A stretch of DNA of 5,171 nt, taken from assembly GCA_047518105.1 (NCBI GenBank), contig JAKZRQ010000163.1, positions 1 to 5,171 on the forward strand. Reading direction: 5' to 3'. The notes below the pieces were generated by a model, which worked only from the letters and a program-made list of their open reading frames with translations, had not been told where the DNA came from and searched no databases. This stretch comes from VXYL01 sp047518105. Lineage in GTDB: Bacteria > Pseudomonadota > Gammaproteobacteria > Pseudomonadales > Azotimanducaceae. Position 1 is the first letter of the stretch, and each line of letters opens with the position of its first letter. Shown piece by piece: positions 1 through 5,171 of the stretch. The position numbers and the translations under genes are program-made.

Positions 1-2
1 AG

Positions 3-53
3 TCTGCAACCGGCATGATCGTTGGCATCGCGGTCAACTTCTTGAAACCATGA
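3..53 (+). CDS. Possible C-terminal tail of a membrane protein (partial, weak)
   Basis: The frame is open from the window edge to TGA at 51-53 and gives about 16 residues, ending in a hydrophobic stretch (GMIVGIAVNFL) followed by KP and stop. This resembles the last membrane helix of an inner-membrane protein, but so short a piece cannot be assigned to a family. Support is indirect: the oxidoreductase on the opposite strand loses recognisable similarity near position 95, so the DNA to the left may belong to another gene pointing at it. It could equally be chance. Confidence 0.2.
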   Translation, partial: SATGMIVGIAVNFLKP

Positions 54-94
54 GCTCTTTTGACGCCGAGAAGCGGCCTGGTAAGAAATGCGGG

Positions 95-779
95 CTAGGT
101 CATGCCGACGCCCGGCACGACCCAACCGATGTATCCGGGAGCGCGGTCGCGATCGACAAAGCAATGCAGGCAGTCACCCGCGCTGTCGAGGAGTTCGTAT
201 TCCCACTCCACCCCTTTCAGCAGCCGGCTATTGCGGTCGAGCCCCGCACACTTCGCGACCTTGGCATGAACGCCATCCGCACCTACCAGGAAGCGACAAG
301 CCACCTCGTAGCCATCCAGCGTGACCCGGGTAGTGGTAGACGCGAAACCCCGGAACGGACAGGCGAACCGAACCTCCGCACCCGCACGGCGTGCCTCGTC
401 CAGGAGGTAGCCCAACAGTTCCGCGGTGTCGGTGGCGAAAAAAAAAGCCGTCGCAGGCCAACTCCGCGCAGCGGTGACTCGGCGCGTAGACCCGGACGCG
501 GCCAAGCCTGCGGATGATTCGCGCCGGTGCCGGCCACTCGGCCTGGGCTTCCTTGACCAGGATGCCCGTGGTATGCACGTGCTGACCAGGTGCCGCCTGC
601 TGGTCGATCACCAAGACCCGAAGTCCGCGTGGCGCAGCCCGCTTCGCGCAGGCAAGTCCGGCGAATCCGGCCCCGACGACCACGAGGTCGAATGTTCCGG
701 CCGGTGGCCGTGCCGACCGGCTCGGTACGGGCCGCCAGGGCTCGCCGCTGTCGATGGCCTCGGCGCTGGTCGCACTCAC
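95..779 (-). pseudogene. FAD-dependent oxidoreductase (FixC/geranylgeranyl-reductase-like), frameshifted and truncated
   Basis: The product resembles NAD(P)/FAD-dependent oxidoreductases of the FixC/geranylgeranyl reductase type, soluble flavoproteins whose substrate cannot be read here. From GTG at 779 the first frame gives a 30-residue leader, then DLVVVGAGFAGLACA, the FAD-binding Rossmann motif GxGxxG (about residues 36-41), and an HTTGILVKEA segment typical of the family. The frame breaks at nine consecutive A (438-446; T on the coding strand). With eight T it would read GFFFATDTAELL and continue into the second-frame segment with the FAD motif FLVGADG and the family signature GYIGWVVPGVG. 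That segment ends at TAG (95-97), where relatives continue with roughly another 100-150 residues. GTG 779 is preferred because AAGGA lies 8 bases upstream; GTG at 821, abutting the ATPase stop, is the alternative. Family membership is fairly sure. Whether the frameshift is biological or a sequencing error is open; the extra stop favours a pseudogene. Confidence 0.72.
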
Positions 780-787
780 CGGCCAGG

Positions 788-792
788 TCCTT
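788..792 (-). promoter_or_regulatory. Ribosome binding site deciding the oxidoreductase start
   Basis: AAGGA on the minus strand lies 8 bases before GTG at 779-777, an optimal Shine-Dalgarno distance. The upstream candidate GTG at 821 has no comparable site. This puts the site inside the 42-base gap after the ATPase stop codon, which suits translation from a shared mRNA. Confidence 0.5.
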
Positions 793-821
793 GGGCGCAA
801 GACGCCGCTGAGCCTGTCCAC

Positions 822-1757
822 CTAGCGCGACGCGCCGTCGGCGGACTGCGCAAGCGCTGCGGCGCCGATTCGCTGGCGGGCGAAGTGGTAGGCCGTGCGG
901 CCGCTCCGGACACCGCGCGCCAGGGCCCAACGCAGGGCATCCTTGCGCGCATTCTCGTTCCAGACAACGGCGACGCCCTCGACCGCCGCGAGCCGTGTCA
1001 CCCAGTGCTCGGCAACCCGCAGATAGTCGTCCTGGCGGAACGGATAGAACGACAGCCACAGGCCGAACCGGTCCGAAAGCGAGATCTTCTCCTCCACGGC
1101 TTCCGCTTCGTGGAGTTCCCCTTGGACGTGTCGGGCAGCCGTGTTGTCCGACATGTGCTCCGGCAGAAGGTGGCGGCGATTGGACGTGGCGTAGACGAGG
1201 ACGTTGTCCGATTGGGTGAACACCGAACCTTCGAGAGCACTCTTCAATGCCTTGTAGGAGGCGTCGTCCGCCTCGAAGGACAAGTCGTCGCAGACGAGTA
1301 CGAAGCGGTACGGCTCGCTGTCCAGGCGGGCGACAATCGCGGCCACATCGCACAGCGTTTCCTTGTCCACCTCCACCAGCCGCAAGCCGTCGTCCGCAAA
1401 CCGGTTGAGCAGGGCGTGCACGAGGGACGACTTGCCCGTCCCTCGAGCACCCCAAAGCAGGGCGTTGTTGGCGGCGAAACCGTGTACGAATTGTTCGGTG
1501 TTGGCAACCAGTTGCGCTTTCTGGTCGTCTACCCCGAGCAGATCCGAGAGCTCGATCCGATGGAGGTGACCCAACGGCGCCAAAGTACCCCCCAAGGGAC
1601 CGCTTCGCCAGCGCGCGGCCCGCTGCCGGGACCAGTCGACACCGGCACCGGATGGCAGCAGCTGGAGCAGTCGCTCTAGCGCTTCTCCGGCCAAGTCGGC
1701 CAGGTGGGCCAGGTGGGCCAGGTTTAGTGCGCCGACGCCAGAGGTTTCCCGTTTCAT
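822..1757 (-). CDS. AAA+ ATP-binding protein, DUF815 family
   Basis: A 311-residue cytoplasmic P-loop ATPase of the DUF815 family (AAA+ fold); its cellular role is not established. Walker A GARGTGKS is at residues 103-110 and Walker B VLVCDD at 153-158, followed by LSFE and a YKALKSALEG helix typical of the family. A sensor-1-like segment TSNRRHLLPE covers about 191-200, and SLSDRFGLWL (226-235) contains a conserved arginine that may act in trans. The C-terminus (about 245-311) is helical and ends in the family pattern GRTAYHFARQ. ATG at 1757 opens the frame; I see no strong Shine-Dalgarno. Residues 13-23 come from a 9-bp tandem repeat. The gene is divergent from putP with a 53-base gap, and the oxidoreductase follows on the same strand, so the two probably share a transcript. 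Length and motifs look complete. Confidence 0.9.
   Translation of the reverse strand: MKRETSGVGALNLAHLAHLADLAGEALERLLQLLPSGAGVDWSRQRAARWRSGPLGGTLAPLGHLHRIELSDLLGVDDQKAQLVANTEQFVHGFAANNALLWGARGTGKSSLVHALLNRFADDGLRLVEVDKETLCDVAAIVARLDSEPYRFVLVCDDLSFEADDASYKALKSALEGSVFTQSDNVLVYATSNRRHLLPEHMSDNTAARHVQGELHEAEAVEEKISLSDRFGLWLSFYPFRQDDYLRVAEHWVTRLAAVEGVAVVWNENARKDALRWALARGVRSGRTAYHFARQRIGAAALAQSADGASR
1689..1724. repeat. Four tandem 9-bp units inside the DUF815 gene
   Basis: Four consecutive 9-bp units read GGCCAAGTC, GGCCAGGTG, GGCCAGGTG and GGCCAGGTT on the plus strand. On the coding (minus) strand they give the in-frame stretch LAHLAHLADLA near the protein N-terminus. The unit is a multiple of three, so copy-number change would not shift the frame. 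It probably arose by replication slippage. Confidence 0.8.
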
Positions 1758-1787
1758 CGATCGGGATTTTGCCAGTAAACTCGTGCT

Positions 1788-1806
1788 GCGGTTTCGCCGA
1801 AACCGC
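1788..1806. promoter_or_regulatory. Perfect 19-bp palindrome in the divergent putP/DUF815 intergenic region
   Basis: GCGGTTTCG (1788-1796) is mirrored exactly by CGAAACCGC (1798-1806) around a single central C. It lies 4 bases before the putP ATG at 1811 and 30 bases upstream of the ATPase start at 1757. A dimeric repressor could use it to control one or both genes. In putP mRNA it could also form a hairpin next to the start codon. Symmetry and location are seen; the binding protein and function are inferred. Confidence 0.45.
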
Positions 1807-1810
1807 GCAA

Positions 1811-3220
1811 ATGGGGATGTCGGCCATGGTAATCGGCTTCATCGCGTACTTGGTGGTTATCGCCGTGATTGCGGGCTACGCCGTGGTGCGTACCAAGACC
1901 ACCGGCGACTATGTCATCGGCGGGCGCTCGCTGCCGCCATCCGTGGCGGGCCTTTCGGCTGGCGCATCCGACATGAGCGGCTGGCTGCTGCTCGGTCTGC
2001 CTGGTGCCGTATTCGTGGCCGGCATCGGCGAGGGATGGATCGTGCTGGGCCTGGCCAGCGGTGCCTGGGCAAGCTGGCGGTTCGTCGCGCCGCGCCTGCG
2101 CGCATTCACCGAACGGCTCGACAACGCCGTGACCCTGCCTCAGTTCTTCGCCCGCCGCGTGGGATCCAGGTCGCGATTGCCGAGCATCGTCGCGACCCTC
2201 CTGGTGCTGTTCTTCTTCTCGATATACACGGCCGCGAGCTTCGTCGCGGGCGCGCGACTGTTCGAGACGACGGTTGGCCTCGACTACCACGTGGCGCTCC
2301 TGATCGGCGTCGCGGTCGTTCTCGCCTACACCATGCTCGGTGGCTTTCTCGCCGTGAGCTGGACGGACTTCTTCCAGGCGCTGCTCATGGTGGCGGCATT
2401 GGTCGCCGTCGCGGCATTGGCCATTGCCAGTGCTCCCGACCTCTCGGCGTCGGCGAAACCCATCGGCATCGTGGCCTTGGTCAGCGCCCTGGCGTGGGGC
2501 CTCGGCTACTTCGGCCAACCGCACTTCCTCGCCCGTTTCATGGCGATCAAAGCGGTAGCCTCCGTGCCCCGGGCGCGACGGGTCAACCTCGTCTGGATGG
2601 TGGTTGCAAGTTCGGCGGCCGTGGCCGTCGGCGCCGGCGGCCATGCCTATTTCGGCGGAACCCTCGACGATCCCGAGACGGTATTCATTGCTCTGTCCGG
2701 GGAACTCCTGACACCTTGGATCGCGGGCATCGTCGTCGCCGGCATCCTCGCTGCGGTAATGAGCACCGTGGACTCGCAACTCCTGGTCGCTTCCACCGCC
2801 CTAGTCGAAGACGTGGTGCGCCCCTTCTGGCGATCCCTGGACGAACGCCGCATGCTGATGCTGAGCCGCGGCGCGGTCGTGGTGGTGGCCGCAGCGGGCG
2901 CGTGGATCGCGACGGATCCCGAGAGCCGGGTATTCGAACTGGCTGCCTACGCCTGGGCCGGACTGGGCGCGAGCTTTGGTCCCGCAGTCCTGGCTTGCGT
3001 GCTCTGGCGGCGGACCACCGAAGCCGGTGTCGTGGCCGGCATGCTCACCGGCGCCGTGGTTACCGTCGTCTGGAACGGCTTGAGCGGCGGTCCCTTTGGC
3101 CTGTTCGAACTCTACGAAATCGTGCCCGCCTTCGCCGCCGCGTGTATCGCTATCGCCATCGCAAGCCGACCGGGCACGCGGGCGGAAGGCATCTTCGATC
3201 GCCTGGTGCGTTCGGAGTAG
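1811..3220 (+). CDS. putP: Sodium/proline symporter PutP
   Basis: Inner-membrane symporter of the sodium:solute symporter (SSS, LeuT-fold) family that brings in proline with Na+. The product of about 469 residues is highly hydrophobic, consistent with the family's 13 helices, and close to the roughly 500 of E. coli PutP; the long E. coli C-terminal tail is shortened. Near the N-terminus it has GGRSL and SAGASDMSGWLLLGLPGA, giving R39, D54, S56, G57 and W58 equivalent to E. coli R40, D55, S57, G58 and W59, which act in Na+ and proline binding. WGLGYFGQPH (W229, Y233, P237) matches the proline-site segment around E. coli W244, Y248 and P252. AAVMSTVDSQLL carries the serine/threonine pair of the second sodium site (about S318, T319). 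ATG 1811 is chosen because it fits the E. coli N-terminus; ATG 1826, with GGGGA 8 bases upstream, is a good alternative and shortens the protein by 5. No putA proline dehydrogenase is in the window. Confidence 0.93.
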   Translation: MGMSAMVIGFIAYLVVIAVIAGYAVVRTKTTGDYVIGGRSLPPSVAGLSAGASDMSGWLLLGLPGAVFVAGIGEGWIVLGLASGAWASWRFVAPRLRAFTERLDNAVTLPQFFARRVGSRSRLPSIVATLLVLFFFSIYTAASFVAGARLFETTVGLDYHVALLIGVAVVLAYTMLGGFLAVSWTDFFQALLMVAALVAVAALAIASAPDLSASAKPIGIVALVSALAWGLGYFGQPHFLARFMAIKAVASVPRARRVNLVWMVVASSAAVAVGAGGHAYFGGTLDDPETVFIALSGELLTPWIAGIVVAGILAAVMSTVDSQLLVASTALVEDVVRPFWRSLDERRMLMLSRGAVVVVAAAGAWIATDPESRVFELAAYAWAGLGASFGPAVLACVLWRRTTEAGVVAGMLTGAVVTVVWNGLSGGPFGLFELYEIVPAFAAACIAIAIASRPGTRAEGIFDRLVRSE

Positions 3221-3231
3221 CTCCTCGAGAT

Positions 3232-3257
3232 CTATTGGAACCGACATCTTCCAGTAG
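3232..3257 (+). terminator. Stem-loop after putP, possible weak terminator
   Basis: CTATTGGAA (3232-3240) can pair with TTCCAGTAG (3249-3257) over 9 positions, one of them a U-G wobble, around an 8-base loop. It begins 11 bases after the putP stop, in the 96-base gap between convergent genes. No T-run follows, so it is not a classical intrinsic terminator; it may mark or protect the mRNA 3' end. On the opposite strand the wobble becomes an A-C mismatch, so it serves the regulator gene less well. Confidence 0.3.
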
Positions 3258-3316
3258 AGCCACGTTCGCTGCGCGCAGAGAATGCGCCAGGATCCTCAAC
3301 GCGCCGCCAGGAGCGA

Positions 3317-3964
3317 TCATCCGTCGGCAAGCGGATTGATCATGCCGTGTTTCACCGCAAGCAGCACCAGTTCGACATCGCTCGACACGTTCAGCTTGTC
3401 GAAAATCCGGTAGCGGTAGCTGTTCACGGTCTTGGGCGATAGATGCAGGTTCGCGGAAATGTCGGCGACCCGCTGGCAGTTGATGACCATCAGGGTGATC
3501 TGCAGTTCACGGATGGACAACTGGTCGAAGGGCGAGTCCTTTTCCTCGTCGAAGGACTGGAACGCCAACCGTTGGGCGATGTCGAAGCTGACGAACCGCT
3601 TGCCGGCATAGGCCCGTTTGATGGCCGCGACGACCTCCTGGGGAGTACCGCGCTTGGTGACGACCCCGCATGCCCCGGCGCGCAAGGCTTGGGTTGGAAA
3701 CGGGGGGTCCCAGGCGGCTGTAATCATCACTACCTGGGTACCGGTCTCCATTTTCAATATGCGTCTAGTCGCTTCCAGACCGCCCATCCCTGGCATGGCG
3801 ATCTCTAGGGAGACGACGTGGGGATTGAGCTTCCTTGCCAGGTCCACGGCCTGTTCGCCACTGCTCGCTTCGGCGACCACGTCGATGGCCTTGACATCGC
3901 GTAGCAGTCGTTTGATTCCCGCCCTGAAAAGGTTATGGTGATCCGCGATGATTGTTCTTATCAT
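3317..3964 (-). CDS. UvrY/GacA-family response regulator with an atypical receiver (E54 in place of D54)
   Basis: A cytoplasmic LuxR-type regulator of 215 residues, the usual UvrY/GacA length (GacA activates CsrA/Rsm-antagonising small RNAs in relatives). The receiver spans about residues 1-120 and the helix-turn-helix about 145-210, with SPFDQLS, RELQI, LSPKTVNSYRYRIFDKL and SSDVELVLLAVKHGM very close to UvrY and GacA. The receiver active site is altered: the acidic pair is D8-H9 instead of D-D, the phospho-acceptor is E54 (GAG at 3805-3803, within VSLEIAMPG), and the signalling aromatic is V101. T82 and K104 are kept. ATG 3964 is chosen because MIRTIIADHH matches the family N-terminus; the frame stays open upstream to 4120, but that part has no family similarity and contains the tandem-repeat leader. 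It converges on putP, and no uvrC follows, unlike the usual uvrY-uvrC order. The DNA-binding domain looks functional. Glutamate may mimic phosphorylation or the protein may act without a kinase; both are inference. Confidence 0.93.
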   Translation of the reverse strand: MIRTIIADHHNLFRAGIKRLLRDVKAIDVVAEASSGEQAVDLARKLNPHVVSLEIAMPGMGGLEATRRILKMETGTQVVMITAAWDPPFPTQALRAGACGVVTKRGTPQEVVAAIKRAYAGKRFVSFDIAQRLAFQSFDEEKDSPFDQLSIRELQITLMVINCQRVADISANLHLSPKTVNSYRYRIFDKLNVSSDVELVLLAVKHGMINPLADG

Positions 3965-3966
3965 AA

Positions 3967-4042
3967 TTGACCGGCTCTTTCTTGGATGACCGAGGCTGTC
4001 TTGATCGGTCGAGGCGGTCTTCATTGACCGAAGCTGTCCTAT
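3967..4042 (-). repeat. Four imperfect 19-bp tandem repeats in the leader of the response regulator
   Basis: Units start at 3967, 3986, 4005 and 4024 with an exact 19-bp period. On the plus strand they share a core like TTGACCGAGGCTGTCTT; the unit at 3967 is the most diverged. The array fills almost the whole stretch between the candidate promoter (4053-4081) and the ATG at 3964, so it would be mostly 5' leader RNA. A further ATGACCGAA at 4041 falls out of register. It may be a set of protein-binding sites or a slippage product; the sequence does not decide. Confidence 0.6.
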
Positions 4043-4052
4043 GACCGAAAAG

Positions 4053-4081
4053 AACATAGGAAGGGCGGTCGCCACAGGCAA
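4053..4081 (-). promoter_or_regulatory. Candidate sigma70 promoter of the response regulator
   Basis: On the minus strand TTGCCT (4081-4076) and TATGTT (4058-4053) are separated by exactly 17 bases, each matching the sigma70 consensus at 4 of 6 positions. Transcription would begin near 4046 and give a leader of about 80 bases containing the 19-bp repeats. Distance and orientation fit the regulator gene. The match is moderate and unproven. Confidence 0.4.
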
Positions 4082-4130
4082 GATTGGTGGGGAGTTTCCC
4101 GCCCGAATACGCGAAGTCACCCAATTTCAA

Positions 4131-4147
4131 TATCACAATAGTATCAC
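4131..4147. promoter_or_regulatory. Direct repeat TATCAC/TATCAC spaced 11 bp, upstream of the regulator promoter
   Basis: TATCAC occurs at 4131-4136 and again at 4142-4147, about one helical turn apart, in the most AT-rich stretch of the area (4119-4147). It lies 50-66 bases upstream of the candidate -35 box, where an activator could bind on one DNA face. No known regulator is recognised; chance is possible. Confidence 0.2.
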
Positions 4148-4510
4148 CCGCTCGAGAAACCCTTCGTTCTCGGCCACGCTCGCTCTACGCATTCGTGCCT
4201 TGATCCCCCGGCGCACAGCGTAGGCGCGCCGCATGTGGCGGCGGGGCGCCTGACGGCGCGATCGAGAATGCTTGCGCATTCCTAAACGCGCCCGTAGGGC
4301 GCGCATTCTCCCGGCCTCGTTCGAAATGCAACCCAAGTGTCAACATTCGGAGCGCTCAAGGAACCTAGGCGATGCGACCGGCGCTTCTTCGTTGGAACGA
4401 CGGCGGGGCTGGGCCGGCGGCGGAAGGCGGTGGAAGTGACCATCACCCGAATCGATAGGGTCACAACGGCGCCGGTCTATGGTGTACGACGGCGGCTTGC
4501 GGCTTCCACC
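4148..4510. other. Gene-poor region with a cluster of GC-rich stem-loops
   Basis: No reading frame here on either strand resembles a known protein, and I see no tRNA or rRNA. Positions 4223-4310 are dense in inverted repeats: GGCGCGCC (4223-4230); GCGCC/GGCGC around TGAC (4246-4259); GAATGC/GCATTC around TTGC (4266-4281); CGCGCCC/GGGCGCG around GTA (4287-4303). GAGAATGC (4264-4271) can also pair with GCATTCTC (4303-4310), giving an alternative fold. No T-run follows on the plus strand, so terminator function is doubtful. From 4311 to 4510 nothing is recognised. The region may be decayed coding sequence or untranslated DNA between the regulator and the ImmA/IrrE remnant. Confidence 0.4.
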
Positions 4511-4940
4511 TCAGTCGGTGCTCAATCGGGCGATACGATGATTGACGACTTGATGTTCGATGACCCGGGACGAGACGCCGAATTCGGCCGCCAGGCCATC
4601 AATCTCGTCGTCGCCCACGACTCCTCGGAAAATTCGTCTTCGCAGACCGGCAGACGGTGCTAGAAATTCCGCCGCGAAGGCCCGATTGCGCTGTTGGCGC
4701 TCGGATTGCACGCCGGTTAGCAGGGCGTCCGGGCGAGGCGACGTCAGCACTTCGGCAAGCGCACGGCAGAAGTGGAACCGCCTGCCAACATCGCCAAGCT
4801 GGCGAAAAGCGAACGCTGGATTATCGTCATTGGCCCGTGTGACAACTCCGTCGACCGCTCCTGCTCTGCCCAGGTCCACCGGCGAGACCGCTGTTTCGAT
4901 CGACACCGGGCTTTCGCCTAGTAGTTCGTTTCTCAAAATA
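4511..4940 (-). pseudogene. ImmA/IrrE-fold protein, C-terminal fragment cut off by an IS630 element
   Basis: About 141 residues match the C-terminal half of ImmA/IrrE-family proteins, which usually follow an N-terminal helix-turn-helix domain and act in regulation of mobile elements or stress genes. RRFHFCRALAEVL (about residues 52-64 of the open segment) aligns with the family's RRFxxxHELGHLL, but HExxH is replaced by RALAE, so two zinc ligands and the catalytic glutamate are missing. SERQQRNRAFAAEFLAP (78-94) matches the part holding the third ligand (E90). DEIDGLAAEFGVSSRVIEHQ and NHR form the family's helical C-terminus, and the stop at 4511 looks natural. Going upstream, the frame meets TAA at 4945-4943, just inside the adjoining IS630 end, and the N-terminal part is absent. 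The TTG at 4936 is unlikely to be the original start. Family assignment is good; loss of function of this copy is inferred. Confidence 0.72.
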
Positions 4941-5171
4941 GTTTACAAAACGGCAATGCCGGTGCATGATGCCTGCCCGATCCAGTCAGGGAGCCGGACA
5001 TGGCGAGGCGAACGGACCGTGCGGCGTTGGAATTGTCCGAGTCGGATCGGGAGATGTTGACGGCGTTGAGCCGCTCGGCGACGGCGCCCGCGCGCGAGGT
5101 GACGCGCGCGAAGGTGCTGCTGAGATACGCCGCCCGGCTGTCGATTTCGCAGATACAACGGGAAGTGGGCG
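4941..5171 (+). mobile_element. Left end of an IS630-family insertion sequence (partial)
   Basis: The element is recognised from its transposase start at 5000. IS630 elements insert at and duplicate TA; the TA at 4939-4940, exactly where the ImmA/IrrE reading frame stops, is the likely target, with the terminal sequence beginning GTTTACAAAACGG. TA at 4944-4945 is a second candidate. Two short dyads, CGGC/GCCG (4951-4961) and GCAT/ATGC (4964-4972), lie between the tip and the gene. The right end and matching inverted repeat are outside the window, so the tip is not fixed. Confidence 0.65.
5000..5171 (+). CDS. IS630-family transposase, N-terminal part
   Basis: The first 57 residues of a transposase that binds the ends of its own element and moves it by DDE-type cut-and-paste. 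The start MARRTDRAALELSESDREML, the AKVLLRYAA segment and the helix-turn-helix beginning LSISQIQREVG are typical of the IS630 N-terminus. The catalytic DDE domain would lie beyond the window, so completeness cannot be judged. ATG 5000 has AGGGAG (4988-4993) 6 bases upstream, a strong Shine-Dalgarno. It runs away from the ImmA/IrrE remnant, divergent from it. Confidence 0.87.
   Translation, partial: MARRTDRAALELSESDREMLTALSRSATAPAREVTRAKVLLRYAARLSISQIQREVG

Noticed and set aside
426..1679. Plus-strand open frame of about 417 codons opposite the ATPase
   Set aside because: Antisense shadow of the DUF815 gene; no domain and no ribosome binding site of note.
1652..1810. N-terminal extension of putP by 53 residues
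   Set aside because: The extension overlaps the start of the divergent ATPase, is not membrane-like in the PutP manner, and family alignment places the start near 1811-1826.
283..1842. Minus-strand open frame of about 519 codons across the ATPase and oxidoreductase
   Set aside because: It is antiphase to two genes with clear motifs, rich in R, G and P as expected for a GC-rich shadow frame, and has no recognisable domain. Only its last part, after the T9 tract, resembles oxidoreductase sequence in yet another frame.
1783..3339. Plus-strand open frame of 518 codons overlapping putP in another frame
   Set aside because: Arginine/glycine-rich shadow; putP in the other frame has helices and conserved ion-site residues throughout.
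3965..4120. N-terminal extension of the response regulator by 52 residues
   Set aside because: The family begins at MIR/MIN; the extension is encoded by the 19-bp repeats and runs through the candidate promoter.
4316..4336. GTTCGAAAT resembling a tRNA T-loop
   Set aside because: No matching acceptor, D or anticodon arms can be formed around it.
4340..4440. Several GGA motifs on the plus strand suggesting a CsrB/RsmZ-like RNA
   Set aside because: The GGAs are not placed in clear hairpin loops, there is no intrinsic terminator or GacA-box-like upstream sequence, and such triplets are common in GC-rich DNA.
4337..4663. Plus-strand open frame of 108 codons
   Set aside because: No similarity recognised, and its second half is antisense to the ImmA/IrrE fragment.

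Overview
The window looks like chromosomal DNA from a GC-rich gammaproteobacterium. The best lineage clue is a response regulator of the UvrY/GacA type, a family typical of Gammaproteobacteria; the genus cannot be told from this sequence. Four intact or nearly intact coding units fill the first 4 kb. The last 1.2 kb is sparsely coding and shows gene decay and an insertion sequence.

Layout. Positions 3-53 may hold the last codons of a plus-strand membrane protein (weak call). Positions 95-779 (minus) are a broken FAD-dependent oxidoreductase, with a +1 frameshift at a nine-base homopolymer and an early TAG. Directly upstream on the same strand, 822-1757 encodes an AAA+ ATPase of the DUF815 family; the two were probably one operon. 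A 53-base divergent intergenic region with a perfect 19-bp palindrome separates the ATPase from putP (1811-3220, plus), a sodium/proline symporter. putP converges on the UvrY/GacA-like regulator (3317-3964, minus). That gene has a candidate sigma70 promoter at 4053-4081 and a leader built from four 19-bp tandem units. Positions 4082-4510 carry no recognisable gene but several GC-rich stem-loops. Positions 4511-4940 (minus) are the C-terminal part of an ImmA/IrrE-fold protein, cut off by the left end of an IS630-family element whose transposase starts at 5000 and runs out of the window.

How the parts work together. PutP imports proline with sodium as a carbon, nitrogen or osmoprotectant source. 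The regulator is a LuxR-type transcription factor, but its receiver domain has glutamate at the phospho-acceptor position (E54), one acidic-pocket aspartate changed to histidine (H9), and valine at the usual signalling aromatic position (V101). It is therefore unlikely to be a normal phosphorylation-controlled GacA. No uvrC follows it, so it may be a diverged paralogue. I see no clear new multi-gene system; the atypical regulator and its repeat-built leader are the most interesting items.
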